A stretch of DNA of 5,317 nt from an uncultured Alphaproteobacteria bacterium (GCA_947305835.1 CAMZEQ010000057.1:1-5317), one strand, 5' to 3'; counted from the first letter of the stretch, positions 1-5,317 are shown. The notes: generated by a model not told the origin, from the letters alone. A program made the numbers and translations.

Positions 1-374
1 CGAATCACTTCGTATTCGCAGCTGCCCGGTTTGTATTTTTTGTCGATGTAAACTTTTAAATCGCCGTTTTGATAACCCATTTTAAAATTCAAAACACCCA
101 AGCTGGCACAAATTTGTTTGCCCAGTGTTTCAATGTTTACTTGTGCCGTACCGGAAACAGATAAATTGGAAACGGTCAATCCCAAAGTATTGGGTGAGAC
201 GACCTGATTGGCCCCGTGTAAAAATTCACTTCTGGACTTTGTTGTGATGTATTGAACATTACCCGGATTAGTCGTAATATTGACGCGGGTGCTAACGACA
301 TCACAAAAGGCGCTTGCATTTTGTGATAAAAACAGTGATAATACTGCACAAAGAAAACTTTTTTTATTCATCAT
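1..374 (-). CDS. Exported protein of unknown function, 5' part only (runs off left edge)
   Basis: An open frame on the minus strand starts at ATG 374-372, with a second in-frame ATG at 371-369. It stays open to the window edge, giving 124 full codons plus part of another that must be Arg. The N-terminus is a textbook Sec signal peptide: positive start (MMNKKS), a hydrophobic core (FLCAVLSLFLS), then a QNASA/FC cleavage site after about residue 22. There is no lipobox, so the product should be a soluble periplasmic or secreted protein. The mature part is rich in Thr, Ser, Asn and Val, suggesting beta structure, and has Cys residues at about 24, 89 and 119, one or two of which may form disulfides. 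The visible part ends ...GSCEYEVIR. I do not recognise the family firmly; some proteobacterial exported proteins carry a C-x-Y-x-x-I stretch shortly before an HExxH motif, but that part would lie outside the window. The gene is divergent from the exonuclease gene. No Shine-Dalgarno sequence precedes either ATG. Confidence 0.82.
   Translation of the reverse strand, partial: MMNKKSFLCAVLSLFLSQNASAFCDVVSTRVNITTNPGNVQYITTKSRSEFLHGANQVVSPNTLGLTVSNLSVSGTAQVNIETLGKQICASLGVLNFKMGYQNGDLKVYIDKKYKPGSCEYEVI
314..342 (+). promoter_or_regulatory. Candidate sigma70 promoter of the exonuclease III gene
   Basis: TTGCAT (314-319), a 17-nt spacer and GATAAT (337-342) make a reasonable sigma70-type promoter pointing at the exonuclease gene. 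The start of transcription would fall near 348-350, leaving a leader of about 55 nt before ATG 404. The promoter lies inside the signal-peptide codons of the divergent exported-protein gene. The evidence is box similarity and spacing only. Confidence 0.4.
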
Positions 375-380
375 GGGAAG

Positions 381-409
381 ATATTAACATAAAGGAAAAC
401 AAAATGCAA
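381..409 (-). promoter_or_regulatory. Candidate sigma70 promoter of the exported-protein gene, predicting a leaderless mRNA
   Basis: On the minus strand a TTGCAT -35 box (409-404) is followed by a 17-nt spacer and a TAATAT -10 box (386-381). The next six bases, CTTCCC, lead straight to the ATG at 374, so the expected transcription start coincides with the A of the start codon. This fits the absence of a ribosome binding site. The -35 box overlaps the start codon of the divergent exonuclease gene. It was found by eye from box match and spacing only. Confidence 0.45.
393..396 (+). promoter_or_regulatory. Ribosome binding site that fixes the exonuclease III start
   Basis: AGGA sits seven bases before ATG 404. 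Together with the family N-terminus (RIISWNVASVR right after the Met) it decides for this ATG over a TTG 90 bases upstream in the same frame. That longer reading would add 30 residues unlike the family and would start within the promoter region. Confidence 0.7.
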
Positions 410-1204
410 AGAATAATTTCATGGAATGTCGCATCGGTTCGTTCAAGATTACCCGTTTTGGAAAAATTTTTGGCGAAAATTCAACCTGATATATGTTTTT
501 TGCAAGAAATCAAAGCAACTGAAGAAAATTTTCCCTTTATGGATTTTAAACGGATGGGATACGATGCGGTTATCAGTGGTCAAAAAGCTTATAACGGTGT
601 TGCCTTTTTATCCAAAATTCCGTTGACGGAAGTTTTGCGTGAACTTCCGAATGCGCCTCAATCAAATCCGACACAGGCGCGTTTTATTCAGGCACGCTTG
701 CCGGACCGAACAATTATAATTTGTGTCTATGTTCCCAACGGGGCTCCCCCGATGAATGATTCGACGGATACTTCTCGCTTGGATTTTAAGATTCGATGGC
801 TGGAGGCGCTGACTGCATACATTCGCCATTTAATATCCGAAGGGGAAAAAATTATTTTGGGTGGCGACTTTAATGTCATTGAATACGATACAGATGTTTA
901 CAATGCGCAATCATTTGAAGGCAGCGCCTTGATTGTTCCGCCTGTGAGAGCCGCTTTCGAAAAATTGGCACAAATTGGGTTGAAAAATCCGATTCGTTTG
1001 TTTAATCCTCATCCGCATACTTACTCTTTTTGGGATTTTCAAATGGGCGCATGGCCCAGAAATTTGGGGATTTTATTGGATTTTTTCTTTGTGTCTGATG
1101 AAATTTTTTCGTCTGTTCGTTCGGCTTCGATTTATAAAGATATTCGCGGCTGGGAAAAAACGTCTGACCATGCCCCGATAGGTATGGATTTATCAAATGA
1201 ATAA
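404..1204 (+). CDS. xth: Exodeoxyribonuclease III / AP endonuclease (XthA family)
   Basis: This is a 266-residue enzyme of the exonuclease-endonuclease-phosphatase (EEP) fold; E. coli XthA has 268 residues. The family cuts DNA at abasic sites and removes 3' blocking groups or nucleotides in base-excision repair, using a metal ion in the cytoplasm. Catalytic motifs are visible in order: ISWNVASVR (Asn8), FLQEIKA (Glu35, metal ligand), YNGVAFLSK (63-71), VYVPNG (Tyr109), GGDFNVI (Asp155, Asn157), FWDFQMGAW (210-217), Asp226, and KTSDHAPI (Asp255, His256). The YVPNG and GWEKTSDHAP wording is that of alphaproteobacterial members. One oddity is the segment before and around Asp226, which reads LGILLDFFFV. 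The family usually has a G-[LI]-R-I-D-H-like stretch there, so the Arg and the residue after Asp are replaced by hydrophobic ones. All core catalytic residues remain, so it is probably active. The gene appears to be transcribed alone, since a T-rich gap and a new ribosome binding site separate it from virB3. Confidence 0.95.
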   Translation: MQRIISWNVASVRSRLPVLEKFLAKIQPDICFLQEIKATEENFPFMDFKRMGYDAVISGQKAYNGVAFLSKIPLTEVLRELPNAPQSNPTQARFIQARLPDRTIIICVYVPNGAPPMNDSTDTSRLDFKIRWLEALTAYIRHLISEGEKIILGGDFNVIEYDTDVYNAQSFEGSALIVPPVRAAFEKLAQIGLKNPIRLFNPHPHTYSFWDFQMGAWPRNLGILLDFFFVSDEIFSSVRSASIYKDIRGWEKTSDHAPIGMDLSNE

Positions 1205-1247
1205 CTTTTTTTAAAAAAGTGCATTTTTTTTCTTTCTTTTTTATTTG
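1204..1247 (+). terminator. Weak terminator-like A/T palindrome and T-rich tract after xth
   Basis: Starting at the last base of the xth stop codon, the 17-nt palindrome 1204-1220 (ACTTTTTT, T, AAAAAAGT) is followed by GCA and a long T-rich stretch to about 1247. The stem would be almost all A-U with no real loop, so it is much weaker than a standard intrinsic terminator. Its position and the T tract are the main support. It could equally be simple low-complexity DNA. Confidence 0.3.
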
Positions 1248-1268
1248 TTTTGCGCTAGTATAACTTTC

Positions 1269-1276
1269 AGAGGAAG
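1269..1276 (+). promoter_or_regulatory. Ribosome binding site of virB3
   Basis: AGAGGAAG lies just before ATG 1283, with eight bases between its AGGA core and the start. This is the strongest plus-strand Shine-Dalgarno sequence in the window. A TATAAC at 1259-1264 could be a -10 box, but no good -35 box stands at the right distance, and transcription from it would begin inside the ribosome binding site. I therefore do not call a promoter here. Confidence 0.65.
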
Positions 1277-1282
1277 ACAAAA

Positions 1283-1576
1283 ATGAGGGAACCCATTTTA
1301 AAAGCTGTTTGTGTACCGCCTCGACTGTTTTGGGCGCCGGCCGCTGTGGCGGGAGCGAATCTGATTGTTCAATTTTCTTTAATGTTACTCTGGGTGGGGG
1401 TTACGGGGCGTTCAATTATGCCTTTTGTTATTACGATTCCGATTGTTCACGCTATTATAGTGGGTTGGGGATCTAAAGAACCGCATCTTTCTAAAATGCT
1501 GGTTTCGTGGGGACGTTCCGGTGCAACTTCCACAAAAAATGTGTATAAATCACGGGGAACCAAGTTTGCACCGTAA
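1283..1576 (+). CDS. virB3: Type IV secretion system protein VirB3
   Basis: This 97-residue membrane protein has the size and layout of VirB3 (usually about 90-110 residues). It has a short N-terminus with a Pro-rich KAVCVPPRLFWAP stretch, two hydrophobic segments at about 17-41 and 44-62 (the second containing PIVHAIIVGWG), then KEPHLSKML and a polar C-terminus. The K-[DE]-P-H-L motif just after the second helix is characteristic of VirB3/TrbD-like proteins. VirB3 is a small inner-membrane subunit that works next to the VirB4 ATPase at the base of the secretion channel. The identity is strongly supported by virB4 starting directly after its TAA stop. The N-terminal ALTRPAM-type motif of classical VirB3 is replaced by VPPRLFWAP, so this is a divergent member. 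The start is fixed by the good ribosome binding site. Confidence 0.85.
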   Translation: MREPILKAVCVPPRLFWAPAAVAGANLIVQFSLMLLWVGVTGRSIMPFVITIPIVHAIIVGWGSKEPHLSKMLVSWGRSGATSTKNVYKSRGTKFAP

Positions 1577-4021
1577 ATGAAAAAGATGAATATATATGCT
1601 GTAATTGGCGATTTTATTTTAACAACAGCGGGTGCAAATTCGACCGCAATTGCCGTTATCGGTGTATTGGCAGCGATCTTTTTGATTTTTGTTTTAATCA
1701 CCAAGGTCGGGGAATGGGTTTTACCCAAGCCGGTTGAAACGCGTTTGGCCAATTTTTTGCCCTTTGATTATCTGGATGAAGATGGCGCAACGATCCATTT
1801 ACACAATGGGGGATTGGCCCGTGTATTTGAAGTCAAAGGCGCCGATGCCACATTGCTTTTGCCGGAAGATCGTGAAGTTTTGATGGAAGCGCGTAAACGT
1901 TGGATTGATTCCATGGTAGAATTGGAAGTTGTGGCACGGATGGTGACCATTCGTGAAAAAGTGGAATTAAAAGAACCCGAAGCGTATCAGGACAATAATC
2001 TTTTGAAAGCTGTCGCCGAAACATGGATGGAAAGTTTGCATCGTATTTTTCGCAATAAGCATTATATCATTTTATCTATCAATGATCGTAAAAATGCCAT
2101 GAAGGATATGGATCAGGCGACCGGTGCTCTGACAAGTATTTTGGATGTTTACGAACCTCAGTTGCTCAGTGAAGTGAACAATTTAAATAATCAGGATAAA
2201 AGTCCATTTTGGATTTTTGCAAAGATGGCCAGTCCGCTTTCTCATCCCAAACCGATGATACACGGTGAAAAAAAAGAACGGTTGAACGATTTATTGACAT
2301 CTGATTATGTCCACTTTACCAAAGATGAAGGTTTGGTACGTTATTTTAACGGAAATCGCGAAAAATTATCAATCACAATGGGAATCCGTAAGCCGGGTGA
2401 TTTTATGGATGAACAGATGATTGCGGATTTTTTAAGTTTGGATATTGAATTAACTTTGTTACACAATATTCGCGGTGTCCCCAGTCATCGTATCATGCCG
2501 ATCGTTATGCAGCAACAAAAAATGGCCTATTTTACGACCTTTTCACAAAATGTGGTTCAACAGTTTGAAGAAGCCAAAGAAGCTTTGGATGCCAACGATG
2601 CCAATGCGCAAACATGGAATGAATATGCTCTCAGTATCATTATTTTTGGAGAAAGCGAAGAAGAATTAAAATTTGGTCAGGAAGAAGTGGAACGTATTTG
2701 CCGTATGTACAATGTGACACCCGTGCGGGACGGTTGGGCGGCACAAGCAGTGTTTTTCAGTCAATTCCCTTCATTTGATATTTACCCCAGAACCTATCAG
2801 TATTTGTCGCGCGTTGTGGCCTGTGCGACCATTATTGATCATGCTCCGACAGGGCGCATGAAATCCGATTGGGGGCCGGTTCCTTTAAGTTGGTTCAGGA
2901 CTATTACGGGTACGCCTTATGCTTTTCAATTCCATGTGTCGGAAGAACCTTATGCGGTGGCCCATACGGCATTGATCGGTCCGACCGGTCAAGGTAAAAC
3001 GACATTTTTCAGCTTTATGGCCGGTCAATCAATGCGTATTCCGGATTTGCACACATACTTTTTTGATCGCAATAATGGTGCCAAAGTTTTTGCGATTATG
3101 AACGGGGCACCCTATGTGCGTTTTGATGGTGGGGAAGATTCGGTTTCATTAAATCCTTTTGCCATGCCGGATACGTCTGATAATCGGTCTTTCTTACGTA
3201 CTTGGATTCGTGACATTACAGGGGGAACGGATGCTGTCAGTGAAAGCGAAATCGCGCGCGCGGTCACAACGGCTTTTGAATACTTGCCTCAAAGTGATCG
3301 TGTGTTTAAAATGATTTATTTATCATGCTTTGGGCCGTATTGCTTTATGCGTCGGGACTTGAATCGGTGGATCGCTACGGATCAGTACGGTCGTATCTTT
3401 AACTCACCAACGGATAATTTGGATTTGGATAGTCGGTATATGTGTTTTGATTTTACAACCATTTTCCAAGATCCTGTGTTGGCACCGGCAGTGATCAGTT
3501 ATGTGATGCACCGCATTCAAACTTTGTCCACGTTGAAAGGGACCCCGTCTTTGATTATGATTGATGAAACGGCGCCGATGTTGGAACACCCGATGTTTAA
3601 AGATAGCTTTATCGTGGGATTACGTGAAGGACGTAAAAAACGTCAGGCCTATCTGTGCGCCTTCCAGCAACCCAAATTTTTGGATGATAACGGATTGGGT
3701 GATGTGATTCGCGGTCAGTGTCAAACGGTCATTTTCTTCCGTAATCCTCAGGCCAATGCTTCCGACTATGCAACATGGAATCTGACACCGCGTGAAATGA
3801 ACTTTATTTTGGGTAAAGAATTTGTGGATCGCAAATATGCCATCTTGGTTTCGCGCCCTGCCATTCATGAATCCGTGATTTTGGATGTGGATTTGTCGGG
3901 ATTGGGCCCCTATTTAAAGATTTATTCTTCGGGTAATAAAAACGTGTTATTGGCCGAAAAATTACAACGCGAACTTTCTGATACCGATCAAATTGTACAA
4001 GAGTATTTAAAGCGTGCTTAA
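1577..4021 (+). CDS. virB4: Type IV secretion system ATPase VirB4
   Basis: This 814-residue VirB4/TrbE-family ATPase powers assembly or transport at the inner-membrane base of a T4SS. The N-terminal CagE/TrbE/VirB4 domain covers roughly residues 55-440. The C-terminal RecA-like motor follows, with Walker A GPTGQGKTT (468-476, Lys474), FFDRNNGAKVFA (495-506), Walker B SLIMIDE (658-664, Asp663 and Glu664), the Arg-rich GLREGRKKRQ (681-690), FQQPK (696-700) and RGQCQTVIFFRNPQA (712-726). The C-terminal ESVILDVDLSGLGPYL stretch is also typical. Before the family domain lies a hydrophobic helix at about 23-46, a likely membrane anchor that classical soluble-type VirB4 proteins do not have. The ATG at 1577 abuts the virB3 stop without a gap; ATG 1586 (Met4) is an alternative. 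Neither has a clear ribosome binding site, so translation is probably coupled to virB3. No further T4SS gene follows, and the gene ends tail to tail with the PAS gene. Confidence 0.96.
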   Translation: MKKMNIYAVIGDFILTTAGANSTAIAVIGVLAAIFLIFVLITKVGEWVLPKPVETRLANFLPFDYLDEDGATIHLHNGGLARVFEVKGADATLLLPEDREVLMEARKRWIDSMVELEVVARMVTIREKVELKEPEAYQDNNLLKAVAETWMESLHRIFRNKHYIILSINDRKNAMKDMDQATGALTSILDVYEPQLLSEVNNLNNQDKSPFWIFAKMASPLSHPKPMIHGEKKERLNDLLTSDYVHFTKDEGLVRYFNGNREKLSITMGIRKPGDFMDEQMIADFLSLDIELTLLHNIRGVPSHRIMPIVMQQQKMAYFTTFSQNVVQQFEEAKEALDANDANAQTWNEYALSIIIFGESEEELKFGQEEVERICRMYNVTPVRDGWAAQAVFFSQFPSFDIYPRTYQYLSRVVACATIIDHAPTGRMKSDWGPVPLSWFRTITGTPYAFQFHVSEEPYAVAHTALIGPTGQGKTTFFSFMAGQSMRIPDLHTYFFDRNNGAKVFAIMNGAPYVRFDGGEDSVSLNPFAMPDTSDNRSFLRTWIRDITGGTDAVSESEIARAVTTAFEYLPQSDRVFKMIYLSCFGPYCFMRRDLNRWIATDQYGRIFNSPTDNLDLDSRYMCFDFTTIFQDPVLAPAVISYVMHRIQTLSTLKGTPSLIMIDETAPMLEHPMFKDSFIVGLREGRKKRQAYLCAFQQPKFLDDNGLGDVIRGQCQTVIFFRNPQANASDYATWNLTPREMNFILGKEFVDRKYAILVSRPAIHESVILDVDLSGLGPYLKIYSSGNKNVLLAEKLQRELSDTDQIVQEYLKRA

Positions 4022-5076
4022 CCTGTTTTTTCTTCATCCAATAAAATGACACCGCCCTGGGCAAAAGGAATCATTAAACGGCGAATGATTCGTCCGTTGG
4101 GCAAATAAAGAAAAACTTCCTCTGTTTTGCTGAGTTCGGCAAATTGTTCGCGCTGTTGTTTTTTATATTGTGAAAAATCCATCACACGGGAGAGCAGGCC
4201 TTTTTCTTGTAAAGTATCCCAAAAGTTTTCATAGTCTGGTTTTGTATCCAACCATGCTTCATCCAAATGCCACATACGCGCAAAAGCAGGGCTGTAAGCC
4301 AATAATTGCCCGTTCGCGCTGAATAAACAAACAGCACAGGGCAATTCCTGACAAAGTCGGCGGTGGGATGCTGTAATTTCCCGCACTAAAGATTGAACTT
4401 CCTCTTCTGTTCTGGTTTCTTGTCCATAGGTTAATGTATAAGTCGAATCATCGCTTTGAAAGGGGCGTGTTTGCCAGTGGCATTGGTTAAGATCTTCGGG
4501 TTTATTTTGTCCCATAGCTTGATTTGCAAAAATGACTTTTCCCTGTGCGGATCGAATAAAAGTCGGGAAAGGGAATTTTTCCCAAGCATTTTCCAATAAT
4601 TCTTTTTGCTGGTTTAAAATGTCGTAATTTTGCTGTAAATGCCCCAACCGTTCTTGGTGGCGCGATAAATCGCTCATCCATAAAACGTATGCACCGTCTT
4701 CAAATGGGCGTGCGCGCAGGTGAAAAATTTGTTTACCATGACGGATGATGCCATCAAAAGGGATATTATGTTCCTTTAAAATCGCATAATGTTCTGTTAA
4801 AAAATGTTTATCTTCTGCGGATAAAAGGGCCACCAATTGATTAAAAGTTTTGGGTTTTTGGGCCAAATCCCACATCAAACACCAAGTCTTATTCAATAAA
4901 ATTTTTCCATTATAATCATAACACATACCGACAGGGATATTATGCAGCAACTGTAATTGCTTATGATGTTGTCGGCGTAAATGTCTGGCGTAAATAAAAT
5001 CCAATAACCATACACAGCATCCGCCGACGACTAAAGCAGAACAAACGATGGTAAAAATCGGATCCCAATACATCAT
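4018..5076 (-). CDS. Membrane-anchored PAS-domain protein without kinase or other output domain
   Basis: This is a 352-residue protein with one N-terminal transmembrane helix (about 7-29) followed by a positive stretch (YARHLRRQHHK), which places the rest in the cytoplasm. Three PAS-like regions follow: about 40-138 (LLHNIPVGMCYDYNGKILLNK to GAYVLWMSDLSR), a shorter one at about 165-217 (FPFPTFIRSAQGKVIFANQAM), and about 235-347 (LPCAVCLFSANGQLLAYSPAFARMWHL to LPNGRIIRRLMIPFAQGGVILLDEE). A helical, Gln- and Leu-rich linker (139-165) joins the first two. The third region resembles the PAS_7 type common in alphaproteobacterial DivL-like sensor kinases. In those, HisKA and HATPase domains follow; here the protein stops after the PAS and no kinase motifs (H-box, N, G boxes) are present. 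It may be a sensor or scaffold acting through partners, or a kinase that lost its C-terminus. The ATG start overlaps the TGA of the upstream comM-like gene (ATGA) and is preceded by AAGGAAGG. The ligand is unknown. Confidence 0.85.
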   Translation of the reverse strand: MMYWDPIFTIVCSALVVGGCCVWLLDFIYARHLRRQHHKQLQLLHNIPVGMCYDYNGKILLNKTWCLMWDLAQKPKTFNQLVALLSAEDKHFLTEHYAILKEHNIPFDGIIRHGKQIFHLRARPFEDGAYVLWMSDLSRHQERLGHLQQNYDILNQQKELLENAWEKFPFPTFIRSAQGKVIFANQAMGQNKPEDLNQCHWQTRPFQSDDSTYTLTYGQETRTEEEVQSLVREITASHRRLCQELPCAVCLFSANGQLLAYSPAFARMWHLDEAWLDTKPDYENFWDTLQEKGLLSRVMDFSQYKKQQREQFAELSKTEEVFLYLPNGRIIRRLMIPFAQGGVILLDEEKTG

Positions 5077-5317
5077 ACCTTCCTTTCGGGCAGGCGATAG
5101 GCCAGTGCTTCACGGACATGTTCCGGTAAAATTTGATCCGAAAAAGCCATATCGGCAATAGTTCGAGACAATCGAATCATGCGGTGAAAACCGCGCCCGG
5201 AAAGTTGGAATTTTTCGGCCGCCTGAATTAACGTTTGACGTGCTTCATTCGATAAATTGGCTTTTTCTTCCAATTGACTGCCATCCAATTCTGCGTTTAA
5301 AACAAATTGATCCCGTT
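5073..5317 (-). CDS. comM: ComM/YifB-type Mg-chelatase-like AAA+ ATPase, C-terminal end only
   Basis: The frame is open from the right edge to TGA 5075-5073 and gives 80 complete codons. It matches the C-terminal domain of the YifB/ComM family (Mg_chelatase_C). It starts RDQFVLNAEL, corresponding to the family's R-Q-x-x-(N)-x-x-L-N-A-x-L stretch, and continues with LSGRGFHRMIRLSRTIADMA (38-57), equivalent to the hallmark L-S-[AG]-R-G-[YF]-H-R-x-[LI]-R-[VL]-[AS]-R-T-I-A-D-L. It then has ILPEHVREALAYR (62-74), the family's I-x-x-x-H-[LV]-x-E-A-L-x-Y-R. The N-terminal Lon-like and AAA+ domains lie outside the window. In Vibrio cholerae, ComM is a branch-migration helicase that helps integrate DNA taken up by natural transformation; the family is much more widespread than known competence, so its role here is open. 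It is coupled to the PAS gene by an ATGA overlap. Confidence 0.93.
   Translation of the reverse strand, partial: RDQFVLNAELDGSQLEEKANLSNEARQTLIQAAEKFQLSGRGFHRMIRLSRTIADMAFSDQILPEHVREALAYRLPERKV
5077..5085 (-). promoter_or_regulatory. Ribosome binding site of the PAS gene inside the comM-like coding end
   Basis: AAGGAAGGT on the minus strand, within the last codons of the comM-like gene, precedes two adjacent ATG codons (5076-5074 and 5073-5071). The AGGA core is 4 nt from the first and 7 nt from the second, so spacing alone favours the second. The ATGA overlap with the upstream stop favours the first through re-initiation. The two options differ by a single Met. Confidence 0.6.

Noticed and set aside
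314..403. In-frame 30-residue extension of the exonuclease from a TTG at 314
   Set aside because: The extension has no family similarity, would start in the promoter region, and the ATG at 404 has both a ribosome binding site and the family N-terminus.
1259..1264. TATAAC as -10 box of a virB3 promoter
   Set aside because: There is no matching -35 box at 16-18 nt, and the predicted transcription start would fall within the ribosome binding site.
1002..1280. Minus-strand open frame over the end of xth and the T-rich gap
   Set aside because: It is Lys- and Ser-rich low-complexity sequence lying opposite a clearly coding region and has no recognisable domain.
1447..1752. Minus-strand open frame of about 100 codons across the virB3-virB4 junction
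   Set aside because: It lies opposite two well-supported genes and shows no family features; its hydrophobic parts mirror the sense-strand composition.
2586..2608. Small direct repeat GATGCCAA(C/T) inside virB4
   Set aside because: It is two copies only, encoding DANDANA in a loop-like, variable part of the protein; likely ordinary codon coincidence.
3251..3264. CG-alternating run (CGCGCGCG) within virB4
   Set aside because: It is short and fully explained by Ile-Ala-Arg-Ala-Val codons; there is no sign of a site or repeat.
4340..4372. ASHRRLCQELP (residues 237-247 of the PAS protein) as a kinase H-box
   Set aside because: It resembles S-H-E-L-R-T-P-L only loosely and runs straight into another PAS region instead of an ATPase domain; no N or G box follows.

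Overview
This 5.3 kb window looks like chromosomal DNA from an alphaproteobacterium, probably a host-associated, gut-type or Rickettsiales/Rhodospirillales-like lineage. The basis is an alphaproteobacterial-type exonuclease III, a virB3-virB4 pair of a type IV secretion system (T4SS), a PAS_7-style sensor protein resembling those near DivL-type kinases, and moderately AT-rich codon use. The lineage call is an inference from protein style, with no database match behind it.

Layout from left to right. (1) Positions 1-374, minus strand: the 5' part of a gene for a small exported protein. It has a clear signal peptide, is unnamed, and runs off the left edge. (2) Positions 404-1204, plus strand: a complete exonuclease III / AP endonuclease (xth-type), transcribed divergently from gene 1. 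Only 29 bp separate the two starts, and the two candidate sigma70 promoters lie partly inside the opposite gene. (3) Positions 1205-1282: a short T-rich gap with a weak terminator-like palindrome and the ribosome binding site of virB3. (4) Positions 1283-4021, plus strand: virB3 then virB4, directly abutting. They encode an inner-membrane subunit and the ATPase of a T4SS. (5) Positions 4018-5076, minus strand: a membrane-anchored protein with PAS-like sensor domains and no kinase or other output domain. It converges on virB4, and both stop codons share one TTAA. (6) Positions 5073-5317, minus strand: the C-terminal end of a ComM/YifB-type Mg-chelatase-like AAA+ ATPase, joined to the PAS gene by an ATGA stop/start overlap.

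Two units can be seen to work together. VirB3 and VirB4 are partners at the inner-membrane base of a T4SS, but no other T4SS gene follows, so the remaining subunits must lie elsewhere. The comM-like gene and the PAS gene are translationally coupled, which hints at co-regulation of a DNA-processing ATPase and a sensory membrane protein. Nothing here is clearly a complete new system. The points most worth a second look are the apparently leaderless divergent promoter, the kinase-less PAS protein coupled to comM, the VirB4 with an N-terminal membrane helix, and the unnamed exported protein cut off just where a catalytic motif might follow. No tRNA, rRNA, CRISPR array or insertion sequence was recognised.
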